From: Chloroflexota bacterium
GTDB taxonomy: Bacteria; Chloroflexota; Dehalococcoidia; Dehalococcoidales; UBA2162
Direction: 5' to 3'
NCBI GenBank assembly: GCA_016190895.1
Contig: JACPPR010000048.1
Coordinates: 1 to 54,662, forward strand
Length of the DNA: 54,662 bases
Every line of letters begins with the position of its first letter. The first letter of the stretch is position 1. This document shows positions 34,153-40,813 of the stretch, piece by piece. Made by a program: the position numbers and the translations under genes. The notes below the pieces were generated by a model. That model saw only the letters and a program-made list of their open reading frames with translations. It ran no database searches and was not told the origin of the DNA.

Positions 34153-34389
34153 ATGAGCGATAAAAAAGTGGTCGTCTATACTTCCCCGGGCTGACCGTGG
34201 TGCCACAGAGCGAAAGAGTATCTTTCGAAGAAAGGGATTCCCTATGCTGAATATGACGTGGCTGCGGACAGGGATAGGGCGAAAGAGATGATACGGAAGT
34301 CAGGGCAAATGGGTGTGCCCGTAATCACTATCGATAATGAAATTGTGGTGGGCTTCGACCTCGGTCGATTAGACAAACTACTACCATAG
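34153..34389 (+). CDS. Selenocysteine-containing glutaredoxin (UPWC), TGA read as Sec
   Basis: A 78-aa glutaredoxin if the in-frame TGA at 34192-34194 is read as selenocysteine 14. Residues before it (KKVVVYTSPG) and after it (PWCHRAKEYLSKKG ... MGVPVITIDNEIVVGF) are continuous glutaredoxin/NrdH-like sequence, with U14-P-W-C17 in place of CPWC and the cis-proline GVPVIT at 53-58. GGAGG lies 7 nt before the ATG. A SECIS-like hairpin follows the TGA (34211-34227). Without readthrough only 13 residues would be made, leaving 64 well-conserved codons unexplained. It probably reduces thiols or seleno-metal adducts in the cytoplasm, beside other thiol genes. Confidence 0.85.
34211..34227 (+). promoter_or_regulatory. 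SECIS-like hairpin of the glutaredoxin gene
   Basis: CGAAAG and CTTTCG form a perfect 6-bp stem with the loop AGTAT. The loop begins 23 nt after the TGA and has G as its second base, matching the usual bacterial SECIS layout (loop 16-37 nt after UGA with an exposed G near its start). Confidence 0.7.
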
Positions 34390-34421
34390 AAGTTTCGTCA
34401 GCAGGTAAGGATAACGTGACC

Positions 34422-34610
34422 ATGTGGAAGCTTAAGAGTTGTCCTCGATGTGGCGGGGACATGTTCCTTGAAAAGGGGGACAAGTGGTATGAGCATTGCC
34501 TTCAGTGCGGCTATGCTCGTGAGCTAAAGAGATTAGCCGGGTCTCATAATCGCGAAGGCTCTTGGTTCATAATGGAGGTGAAGGATGTGAAACCGGGAAT
34601 AGAGAGATAA
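34422..34610 (+). CDS. Small zinc-ribbon protein
   Basis: A 62-aa protein with two CxxC knuckles, C7/C10 (SCPRCGGDM) and C26/C29 (HCLQCGYAREL), the standard zinc-ribbon spacing. The tail WFIMEVKDVKPGIER is charged. AAGGATAAC lies upstream; a GTG at 34416 is the alternative start. It probably binds zinc or another metal and may assist transcription or metal handling. It lies between the seleno-glutaredoxin and an exported lipoprotein, all on the plus strand. Confidence 0.7.
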   Translation: MWKLKSCPRCGGDMFLEKGDKWYEHCLQCGYARELKRLAGSHNREGSWFIMEVKDVKPGIER

Positions 34611-34662
34611 ATGTGTAGGGGATGGAATAATAAATAATAGGATGAAGAGGAGGAAAACTAAG

Positions 34663-35262
34663 ATGAAGCTAAAAAGGATATTTGCAAAGAAGGGGACAAT
34701 ACTACTGTCAACCGGTCTGATAGTCGGCGCTCTCGTTTTGTCCGCTTGCGGAGTTAGCAAGGAAGAAGTGGCAAGTAAAGACCAGGAAATTGCCAACCTG
34801 CGTGCCCAGCAAACTGTCTCTCAACAAGAAGTCGCCAGCCTGAGCGCTCAATTGACGGGACTTCAGCAGGACGCCAAATACTGGACCCAGCTTTCCAACA
34901 TATTTATGCCGGTAGAATTGAAGTCGATGACAGACCATAAGGTGTTTATGACATCCGGCGGGCTGATAGTGGCTTTGCACTTTGACAATATGGACCTGAG
35001 CAAAGCGCAGAACCTGAACTGGATGGCCGTCGGCATTCCCGGGAAATACACCAAGCAAGACCAGGCAAGAATTGAGAATCTGTATGGCAAGGGCTTTACC
35101 CACTTCCATGATTTGATGGCTGATACTCACGGTGGCAAGCCGGGCGCTGAGGGTGTCTGGTTTATGCATGTCGCCGTACGGGATTTCAGCGCACCATGGG
35201 GAGCGGTGAAGCCCGGTGTGGACGCTGCCTTCATGCCGACAGCGGCGCCCGATGTCCCGTAA
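34663..35262 (+). CDS. Exported lipoprotein with coiled coil, function unknown
   Basis: A 199-aa protein: signal peptide with lipobox ALVLSAC (C29), a coiled-coil stretch around 35-75 rich in Glu/Gln/Leu (SKDQEIANLRAQQTV), then a compact C-terminal domain containing FTHFHDLMADTHGGKPGAEGVWFMHVAVRDF. The clustered histidines (HFH, H in DTHGG, H in MHV) could bind a metal. The ATG at 34663 was chosen because AGAGGAGGA precedes it by 9 nt; the frame is open back to 34642. I recognise no named function. Its place in a metal and thiol cluster fits an envelope metal role, but that is inference. Confidence 0.7.
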   Translation: MKLKRIFAKKGTILLSTGLIVGALVLSACGVSKEEVASKDQEIANLRAQQTVSQQEVASLSAQLTGLQQDAKYWTQLSNIFMPVELKSMTDHKVFMTSGGLIVALHFDNMDLSKAQNLNWMAVGIPGKYTKQDQARIENLYGKGFTHFHDLMADTHGGKPGAEGVWFMHVAVRDFSAPWGAVKPGVDAAFMPTAAPDVP

Positions 35263-35370
35263 GCCATTACTGAGGTATTAGTATTACGTCTTCTACAACC
35301 GTCCGCCCTCCAGGAAGAAACCAGCTTGGGCATAAATAAAGAGAACAAAAACCGGTGGGGGGGAGGTCAC

Positions 35371-36639
35371 TTGGAAAAGAGAGGGTTTGCAATGATAGTC
35401 TTGGCGGTAGGTACGCTTGTTCTGGCAGGCTGCCGGTCTGCTCCTCCGGCTACATCTTCGACTCCCCCCGAGCCGGCCCCTCAATCGGCGCCCGCGCCGG
35501 CGAGCGAACCAGCTATTCAGCTGACCACAAGTTCGCCGCCGGCGGGCGAACCGTCTTCTCAACCAATCCCTGCTCCAGCACCAGTGTTGACCGAAGACGA
35601 GCCTCTCTTTTCTACGTTTGGCTGGAAAACTGATTTCAGTAAACACAGCGTGTCTTACTCAGAAATTATCTCGGGAGGTGTGGGGAAAGATGGCATTCCT
35701 CCGATTTACCAGCCTAAATTTGAGACTGTGCTTCAGGCAGATTCCTGGCTGACTGGTAAAGACCCGGTGGCGTTTTTTCAGATTGGAGAGCAAACACGCG
35801 CTTATCCTCTCCGGATTCTTATCTGGCATGAGATAGTAAATGACAAGGTCGCTGACATTCCGGTAGTGGTTACCTTTTGTCCACTTTGTAACACGGCAGT
35901 CGTTTTCGATGCCCGCTTGCAGGACAGGGTCCATACTTTTGGGGTTTCAGGTCTGCTGCGTAACAGTGACCTTATTATGTGGGACCACGAAACAGAGTCG
36001 CTGTGGCAGCAAGCCGCCGGTGAAGCTATTGTGGGTGAGCTTACCGGCCAGGCTCTCACCTTTTTGCCCTCTTCTATTGTCTCCTGGCAGGATTTTAAGG
36101 CATCGTTCCCCGAAGGTAAGGTACTTTCGCAGGACACAGGATTTTCCCGGGAATATGGCATAAATCCCTATTTCGGCTATGACACTTCACCATTTCCTTT
36201 TCTTTTCAGAGGCAAGCTTGACCCGCGTCTGCCAGCCCTGGAACGCGTCATCGGGATTACTATTGATGGCAAGTCGGTGGCTTATCCTTTCTCGGTCCTG
36301 GCTGAGCGGCGTGTGATTAACGATGAAGTTGGAGGAAAGAAAATAGCCATCTTTTATTCTCCGGGAACGGTATCGCCTCTAGATGAGCCGGTTATCGAGA
36401 AATCCAGAGAGATTGGCTCAGCAGCCGTCTTTGACACAACTCTTGCAACTAAAACGCTGACCTTCGAATGGAGTGGGAGCCGGATAGTAGATAGAGAGAC
36501 ATCAAGCACGTGGAATATCTTTGGCAAGGCGACTGAAGGTTCCCTGAAGGGCCGGAAACTTGAGCCGATAGTACATGGGACACACTTCTGGTTTGCCTGG
36601 GACGCTTTCAACTCTGATACTACCATTTACCAACCCTAG
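35371..36639 (+). CDS. DUF3179 lipoprotein
   Basis: A 422-aa exported protein with lipobox LVLAGC (C21), a 55-residue Pro/Ser/Ala-rich linker, and a full DUF3179 domain (DGIPPIYQPKFE ... ILIWHEIVNDKVADIPVVVTFCPLCNTAVVFD ... GVSGLLRNSDLIMWDHETESLW). The conserved CPLC pair is C170/C173. DUF3179 proteins are envelope proteins of unknown activity, often near thiol-redox and metal genes. The start is a TTG with GGGGAGG 5 nt upstream; a longer frame to 35326 would put extra hydrophilic residues before the signal peptide. Confidence 0.82.
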   Translation: MEKRGFAMIVLAVGTLVLAGCRSAPPATSSTPPEPAPQSAPAPASEPAIQLTTSSPPAGEPSSQPIPAPAPVLTEDEPLFSTFGWKTDFSKHSVSYSEIISGGVGKDGIPPIYQPKFETVLQADSWLTGKDPVAFFQIGEQTRAYPLRILIWHEIVNDKVADIPVVVTFCPLCNTAVVFDARLQDRVHTFGVSGLLRNSDLIMWDHETESLWQQAAGEAIVGELTGQALTFLPSSIVSWQDFKASFPEGKVLSQDTGFSREYGINPYFGYDTSPFPFLFRGKLDPRLPALERVIGITIDGKSVAYPFSVLAERRVINDEVGGKKIAIFYSPGTVSPLDEPVIEKSREIGSAAVFDTTLATKTLTFEWSGSRIVDRETSSTWNIFGKATEGSLKGRKLEPIVHGTHFWFAWDAFNSDTTIYQP

Positions 36640-36725
36640 GAACAGAAGCGAAAATATTGGATAGCAGATTTTTCAACGTACTCGCGATATAAGCTCGCAA
36701 TTTGAATGGAAGGAGGTGAATGCTA

Positions 36726-36839
36726 ATGGCGACATGCCCTCTGTGTATGCCGTATTTAAAGGCTACGCCGAAACCGAATGACCCGTGCCCCTGCGGCAGC
36801 GGTAAGCCCTACAAGGACTGCTGCGGAAAAGGAAAGTAA
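36726..36839 (+). CDS. SEC-C motif miniprotein
   Basis: A 37-aa protein, MATCPLCM ... [20 protein letters not shown]: an N-terminal CxxC followed by the complete SEC-C zinc motif ([13 protein letters not shown]). SEC-C normally ends SecA and other proteins and binds zinc with C, C, C and H/C. Here it stands alone as almost the entire gene. AAGGAGGTG lies 8 nt before the ATG, a strong ribosome-binding site, so it is likely expressed. It fits the local theme of tiny metal-binding proteins. Confidence 0.75.
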   Translation: MATCPLCMPYLKATPKPNDPCPCGSGKPYKDCCGKGK

Positions 36840-36847
36840 AGAGGCGC

Positions 36848-36885
36848 CCGGGTGATACTCTCCCATCCTGGAGAGTATCACCCGG
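36848..36885. terminator. 16-bp perfect hairpin after the SEC-C gene
   Basis: CCGGGTGATACTCTCC (36848-36863) and GGAGAGTATCACCCGG (36870-36885) pair perfectly around the loop CATCCT, 9 nt after the SEC-C stop. No T-tract follows, so it may be an mRNA-end stabiliser, a Rho-assisted terminator or a protein-binding dyad. Confidence 0.55.
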
Positions 36886-36921
36886 AACCGCTACGAAGAC
36901 CGATGTCGAGGAGGAATTACG

Positions 36922-37098
36922 ATGTGTATCATTAAGTCACTTGGTAAATGGCTTCTCAGCAAGCTGGGCTTGGTCGGCAACCTAGCTACCTCTTTTGGTC
37001 GCTGGCCGGCAAGTGAGCCAAACACCCATTTCTACGCAGCGCCTGAGGACATAGACAAATCGTTTTCCCATTCCTGTTTCTATCCTTGGTCAATATGA
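36922..37098 (+). CDS. 58-residue protein, unknown
   Basis: GAGGAGG lies 7 nt before the ATG. The product MCIIKSLGKWLLSKLGLVGN ... FYPWSI has an amphipathic N-terminal helix and two cysteines (C2 and C52). The segment KWLLSKLGLV is shared with a short frame at 34028. I know no family. It stands between the 16-bp hairpin and the ArsR-regulated operon. The strong ribosome-binding site is the main reason to call it a gene. Confidence 0.5.
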   Translation: MCIIKSLGKWLLSKLGLVGNLATSFGRWPASEPNTHFYAAPEDIDKSFSHSCFYPWSI

Positions 37099-37162
37099 AG
37101 TTAAGGTCAAAGCGAAGGAGTTTCTTTCGCAGGCTTACCGCATCACCAGCACGTCATATTTG

Positions 37163-37191
37163 TTGACAATCACTGAGAGAAGGTTTATTAT
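37163..37191 (+). promoter_or_regulatory. Sigma-70 promoter of the arsR-seleno-merA operon
   Basis: TTGACA (37163-37168), 17-bp spacer, TATTAT (37186-37191). Spacing is ideal and the -35 is consensus. The dyad described at 37190-37213 overlaps its -10 and the start point. Confidence 0.7.
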
Positions 37192-37213
37192 ATTCTCATA
37201 AACGAATATGAGG
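37190..37213 (+). promoter_or_regulatory. ArsR-type operator dyad
   Basis: ATATTC-N8-GAATAT, overlapping CTCATA-N6-TATGAG, lies just downstream of the -10 and before the regulator's ATG. ArsR/SmtB repressors bind such 12-2-12-like AT-rich dyads over the start point. Autoregulation by the CmtR-like protein is the simplest reading. Confidence 0.6.
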
Positions 37214-37221
37214 TTGACAAT

Positions 37222-37575
37222 ATGACGATTTCTACAACCGAAGAGAAGGATACGGAGAGACTGGTCCTGGCGACAAAATTCTTTCGTGCCCTGGGCGACC
37301 TGAGCCGGCTCAAGATTCTTAACAGTCTTCTCGATGGTGAGAAGAACGTGGGGGACCTGGTTGAACTGGTGGGTTCAAGTCAGGGCAGGGTATCCAATCA
37401 TCTGGCCTGTCTGAAACAGTGTGGCTTCGTGGATACCAGGCGGGACGGCAAGTATATCTACTACCGGATTGCCGATGGGCAGGTGCGCCAATTGCTGGAA
37501 ATCTCGCAGCTAATGATAGCCAAGAACGCTGAGCGAATCTGGGCCTGCACGAGAGTAGATGCCAGCAATGATTAG
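37222..37575 (+). CDS. ArsR/SmtB-family metal sensor, CmtR-like
   Basis: A 117-aa winged-helix repressor (FFRALGDLSRLKILNSLLDG ... SSQGRVSNHLACLKQCGFVDTRRDGKYIYYRI). C63 and C67 in the recognition helix (LACLKQC) have the C-x3-C spacing of the Cd(II)/Pb(II) sensor CmtR, and C109 near the C-terminus can supply the third ligand as in CmtR. The CxC of the ArsR/CadC alpha-3 site is absent. It therefore should sense a soft divalent metal (Cd, Pb or Hg) and release the promoter over which it sits. It is the first gene of the operon; the Sec-HMA lipoprotein begins 19 nt after its stop. Confidence 0.87.
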   Translation: MTISTTEEKDTERLVLATKFFRALGDLSRLKILNSLLDGEKNVGDLVELVGSSQGRVSNHLACLKQCGFVDTRRDGKYIYYRIADGQVRQLLEISQLMIAKNAERIWACTRVDASND

Positions 37576-37594
37576 ACAGCACGGGGAAGATAGA

Positions 37595-37954
37595 ATGAAG
37601 TGGCTGAAAATTACACTAGCTACTTTGCTGCTTCTTGTCGTGACGGCCTGCGCCACATCTGCCGGCGGCAGTGCCGGTCCGGCTAGTATAGAGAAAGGAG
37701 GTAGTGTTATGAAACCAATCGCTAACGCCACCCTGAAAGAGGTGATGCTGGAAGTGTCTACCATAAGCTGAACGGGTTGTCAGTCTCGGGTCGAGACTAG
37801 TGCCAGAAGCGTCCCCGGGGTGGTAGACGTGAAGTTTGACAAAGAAAAAATCCAGAGAGTGACTATCTCGTATGACACAACGAGTACCAACCCGGCTGAT
37901 ATCATTAAGACTATCGAAAAGAATGGTGATAAAGTTATCAAGTCAAATCGGTAA
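37595..37954 (+). CDS. Selenocysteine HMA-domain lipoprotein (UxxC), MerP-like
   Basis: 119 aa if TGA 37769-37771 is read as selenocysteine 59. Residues 1-19 are a lipoprotein signal (LLLLVVTAC, lipid C19). From residue about 46 the sequence follows the heavy-metal-associated fold: EVSTIS-U-TG-C-QSRVETSARSVPGVVDVKFDK, VTISYDTTSTNPADIIKTIEKNG. U59-T-G-C62 replaces the usual CxxC metal site. A SECIS-like hairpin follows the TGA. The reading frame stays open for 61 codons after it. A second strong start (AAAGGAGG, then ATG 37709) would give an 81-aa cytoplasmic form without the signal. It lies between the metal-sensing repressor and the CopZ-like selenoprotein, and upstream of merA. Confidence 0.85.
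37782..37798 (+). promoter_or_regulatory. SECIS-like hairpin of the HMA gene
   Basis: AGTCTC and GAGACT form a perfect 6-bp stem with the loop GGGTC. The loop begins 17 nt after the TGA and its first bases are G, as expected for a bacterial SECIS. Confidence 0.72.
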
Positions 37955-37974
37955 TATTTTCTTGGAGGTAAAAA

Positions 37975-38469
37975 ATGACTGATGAAAAAATGGTTGAACT
38001 CGAACATAACTGCTGAGATGACTCTACAAGCAAAGGAGTTTCCTTTTGCAGAGAATGCGGCAACGAAGGGAAAGCTGTCAATGCGGTTACCCTGAAAAGT
38101 CTCGTTAAGAAGCCGAGGCTAAAATCCATCAAGATTCTTGACAGCTTCTATTTTTGCGAGACGCCTGAGTGTGAGGTTGTCTATTTCAACAATGAGCAAG
38201 CTGTCTACCTGGATAAGGCTGATGTCTCGGTCAGAGTCGGCATCAAAGAAACGGATGACCCCATCCCCGTCTGCTATTGCTTCGGATGGACGCAGAAGAA
38301 AATCCTTGACCAACTCAAACAACAGGGTTTTAGCACTGCCGTTCAAGACATCAGCGCCAAGGTGAAGACTGTTGGATGTGCCTGCGATGTTAATAATCCC
38401 TCGGGGAGATGTTGCCTTGCTGGGGTGGGCCAAATCGTGAAAAAGCTGCAAAGCGTGGCACGAAAGTAG
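37975..38469 (+). CDS. Selenocysteine CopZ N-domain-like metallochaperone
   Basis: 164 aa if TGA 38014-38016 is selenocysteine 14. The sequence matches the (2Fe-2S)/zinc domain of Archaeoglobus-type CopZ: HNC13-U14 where a CC pair is usual, then FCRECGNEGKAVNAVTLKSL (C25, C28), FCETPECEVVYF (C61, C66), VCYCFGWT (C100, C102) and GCACDVNNPSGRCC (C135, C137, C146, C147). In Archaeoglobus fulgidus this domain is fused to an HMA domain and delivers copper. Here the HMA domain is the separate gene just upstream. GGAGG lies 6 nt before the ATG. A SECIS-like hairpin follows the TGA. It probably passes a soft metal ion in the cytoplasm. Confidence 0.87.
38032..38046 (+). promoter_or_regulatory. SECIS-like hairpin of the CopZ-like gene
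   Basis: AAAGGA and TCCTTT pair perfectly with the loop GTT, extended by GC / GC across a bulged T (38030-38049). The loop begins 22 nt after the TGA and starts with G. Confidence 0.72.
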
Positions 38470-38545
38470 CGTACGTAAATTACGAGATTAGAACCAAAGT
38501 CGTTCTCTTAGTGTGAACATACGAGCACGATGAAGGGGTGAGCGT

Positions 38546-39319
38546 TTGATACAGATTGGTATCGACCCGGTTATCATTCGGCTTGGTGCGTTATCTTTGA
38601 CCTGGCACAGCCTGTTTTCCCTGATGGGTATTGTGGTTGGGGTATGGCTTCCCGCTCGGCTGGCGGCTAAGGCAGGGCTGTCCCCGGATACTGTCTATTC
38701 AATGGCTATATGGGCTGTTCCCGGGGGAATTGTCGGCGCTCGTCTAGTCCACGTCATCGACTACTGGAGCTATTACGCGGCCAATCCCGGAGCTATCCTG
38801 GCCATATGGACAGGCGGTATCGCTATCTGGGGAGCTATATTTGGAGGCAGCGTTGGGGCACTCGTTTATGCGCGGGTAAATGGCATTCGATTGGCTCCCT
38901 ATGCCGACCTGATTGCCCCCGCCCTAATTCTTGGCCAGGCGATAGGCCGGATTGGCGATATTATCAATGGCGAGCATTTTAGCAAACTTACGGACTTACC
39001 CTGGGGCGTTGTCTATACCCATCCCGATAGCCCTGCCTACGGTCTGCCGGCGTCCCACCCGGAGGTAGCCTACGAGCTTATTATGAACCTGCTAATCTTT
39101 GCGATGTTGTGGGCATTGCGCAAGCGGATTCGCAGAGAAGGCAATCTCTTTCTTATCTATCTTGTTTCATATTCTGCAGGCCGTTTCTTACTTTCTTTCC
39201 TGCGGTTGGATAGCAACACGGTCTTCCTGTCGCTCAATCAAGCCCAGTGGATTTCTTTGCTCGTCCTGGTGGTATCGTTGCTGCCTCTGCTCCTTCTCAG
39301 GCGTGTTCACTTAGTTTAG
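38546..39319 (+). CDS. lgt: Prolipoprotein diacylglyceryl transferase
   Basis: A 257-aa polytopic membrane enzyme that adds the diacylglyceryl group to the lipobox cysteine of prolipoproteins. Seven hydrophobic segments; the Lgt signature appears as GGIAIWGAIFGG and LGQAIGRIGDIINGEHFSKLTDLPWGV, including the conserved Arg and Glu. The TTG start has AAGGGGTGAGCG upstream. It is embedded between the Sec-CopZ gene and merA, so the lipoprotein-making enzyme sits in an operon whose first structural gene codes a lipoprotein. Whether it is the only lgt of the genome cannot be seen. Confidence 0.92.
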   Translation: MIQIGIDPVIIRLGALSLTWHSLFSLMGIVVGVWLPARLAAKAGLSPDTVYSMAIWAVPGGIVGARLVHVIDYWSYYAANPGAILAIWTGGIAIWGAIFGGSVGALVYARVNGIRLAPYADLIAPALILGQAIGRIGDIINGEHFSKLTDLPWGVVYTHPDSPAYGLPASHPEVAYELIMNLLIFAMLWALRKRIRREGNLFLIYLVSYSAGRFLLSFLRLDSNTVFLSLNQAQWISLLVLVVSLLPLLLLRRVHLV

Positions 39320-39352
39320 TATTAAAGTTTAGTATTAAAAAGGAGGCAGACC

Positions 39353-40753
39353 ATGAACAAATATGACCTTATCATTATCGGCGGTGGCTCGGCGGCATTT
39401 GCGGCGGCCACGAAAGCCTCAGACATGGGGAGAACGGCGCTGATGATTAACGGCGGGCTGCCCATCGGCGGCACCTGTATGAATGTCGGCTGCATGCCGA
39501 GCAAACACCTGCTGACAGTGGGTGATGAATTCTTTTACTCTCAAAGGCCGAGGTTCAAGGCTTTGCGCACCCAATCTGAAGTGTCTTTTGGAACTGCCAT
39601 GCAGGAAGTGAACGATATGATAGCCCGCGTGCGTCAGCAGAACTACGTGGACGTGCTGAAAGGGCTGGAAGATGTTACCCTGGTAGAAGGGATGGCCCGG
39701 TTTACCGGCCGAAACAATGTTGAAGTGGCCGGCGAGACCTATGAGGCTGATAAGATTCTTGTCGCCACAGGGTCTTCTACCAGAGTCCTGCCGATACCAG
39801 GATTGAACAAGGTGCGCTGGTTGAACAATGTAACCGCTTTGACGCTCCGGGAACTGCCGAAGTCTATGATTGTTATCGGCGGAGGCCCTTTAGGGCTGGA
39901 GTTTGCCCAGATGTTCGCTCACTTCGGTAGTAAAGTTACTTTACTGGAAGCTGCCGACCACATTCTTCCCAGACAAGAACCCGATATCGCTGCCGAGTTA
40001 CGGCGGTGTCTGGAGGAGGAAGGCATTATTATCCTCACCGGGGTCGTCATCGAAAAGATTACCGAGCGAGATTACAGAAAAATGGTGACCCTCAGGATGG
40101 GAGACGGCCTTGAAGAGATAGCCGCGGACGAGCTTCTACTGGCTGCCGGCATCCAGCCGAATACGGCTGACCTCAACCTGGACGTGGCCGGGATAAAGAT
40201 GAACAAAAACGGATTTATTCTGGTTAACCAGTATTATCAGACGGACAACCCCGGTGTCTTTGCCGCAGGTGATTGCATCGGCAAGATGGCCCTGGAACCG
40301 GTAGCGGCGAAAGAGGGCGCGCTGGCCACCGAAAATGCTTTCACAGCGCCGGTTCGAACCATTAACTATGACCATATACCGTCCGCTGTCTTCACTAACC
40401 CGCAGGTGGCTTCCGTGGGCTTAACTGAAGAAGAAGAAATGCGCCGCTTCAATACCTGCTTGTGCCGAACGATAGGTATGAACATGGTGCCACGGGCCTC
40501 GGCTGTGAACGAAACCAGAGGCGTTTTTAAGATGGCCGTTCATCCCCGGAACCAGAAGATACTGGGTGTGCATATCGTGGCCCCGGATGCGGCGGATTTA
40601 ATTCACGAGGCGACTCTCGCGGTAAAGCACGGCCTGACTATCGACGATATCATCGACACGGTCCACGTGTTTCCTACATTCAGCGAGGGCATCAAGCGCG
40701 TTGCTCAGTCCTTCACCAGGGATATCAGTAAGATGAGCTGCTGTGTGGAATGA
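39353..40753 (+). CDS. merA: Mercuric reductase-like flavoprotein
   Basis: A 466-aa pyridine nucleotide-disulfide oxidoreductase. FAD loop [12 protein letters not shown] (GGGSAA 10-15), redox pair C42/C47 ([13 protein letters not shown]), NAD(P)H loop [11 protein letters not shown], and FAD site [10 protein letters not shown]. The C-terminus ends SCCVE, with C463-C464 at the vicinal cysteine position that hands Hg(II) to the active site in MerA; lipoamide and glutathione reductases lack it. The N-terminal HMA domain of many MerA proteins is absent, though a separate HMA gene lies upstream. NAD(P)H reduction of Hg(II) to Hg(0) in the cytoplasm is expected. AAGGAGG precedes the ATG. Confidence 0.9.
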   Translation: MNKYDLIIIGGGSAAFAAATKASDMGRTALMINGGLPIGGTCMNVGCMPSKHLLTVGDEFFYSQRPRFKALRTQSEVSFGTAMQEVNDMIARVRQQNYVDVLKGLEDVTLVEGMARFTGRNNVEVAGETYEADKILVATGSSTRVLPIPGLNKVRWLNNVTALTLRELPKSMIVIGGGPLGLEFAQMFAHFGSKVTLLEAADHILPRQEPDIAAELRRCLEEEGIIILTGVVIEKITERDYRKMVTLRMGDGLEEIAADELLLAAGIQPNTADLNLDVAGIKMNKNGFILVNQYYQTDNPGVFAAGDCIGKMALEPVAAKEGALATENAFTAPVRTINYDHIPSAVFTNPQVASVGLTEEEEMRRFNTCLCRTIGMNMVPRASAVNETRGVFKMAVHPRNQKILGVHIVAPDAADLIHEATLAVKHGLTIDDIIDTVHVFPTFSEGIKRVAQSFTRDISKMSCCVE

Positions 40754-40813
40754 GTTTACCTCATAGCTACGCAGCGGTGGGTTTTAAGTGTGGAACAACA
40801 AGAGGGGTTCAGA

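Noticed and set aside
34192-34194. TGA in the glutaredoxin gene as a sequencing error or pseudogene mutation
   Set aside because: Three separate genes in 4.3 kb show one TGA each at an expected Cys, each with a well-placed SECIS-like hairpin. Independent errors or decay would not produce that pattern.
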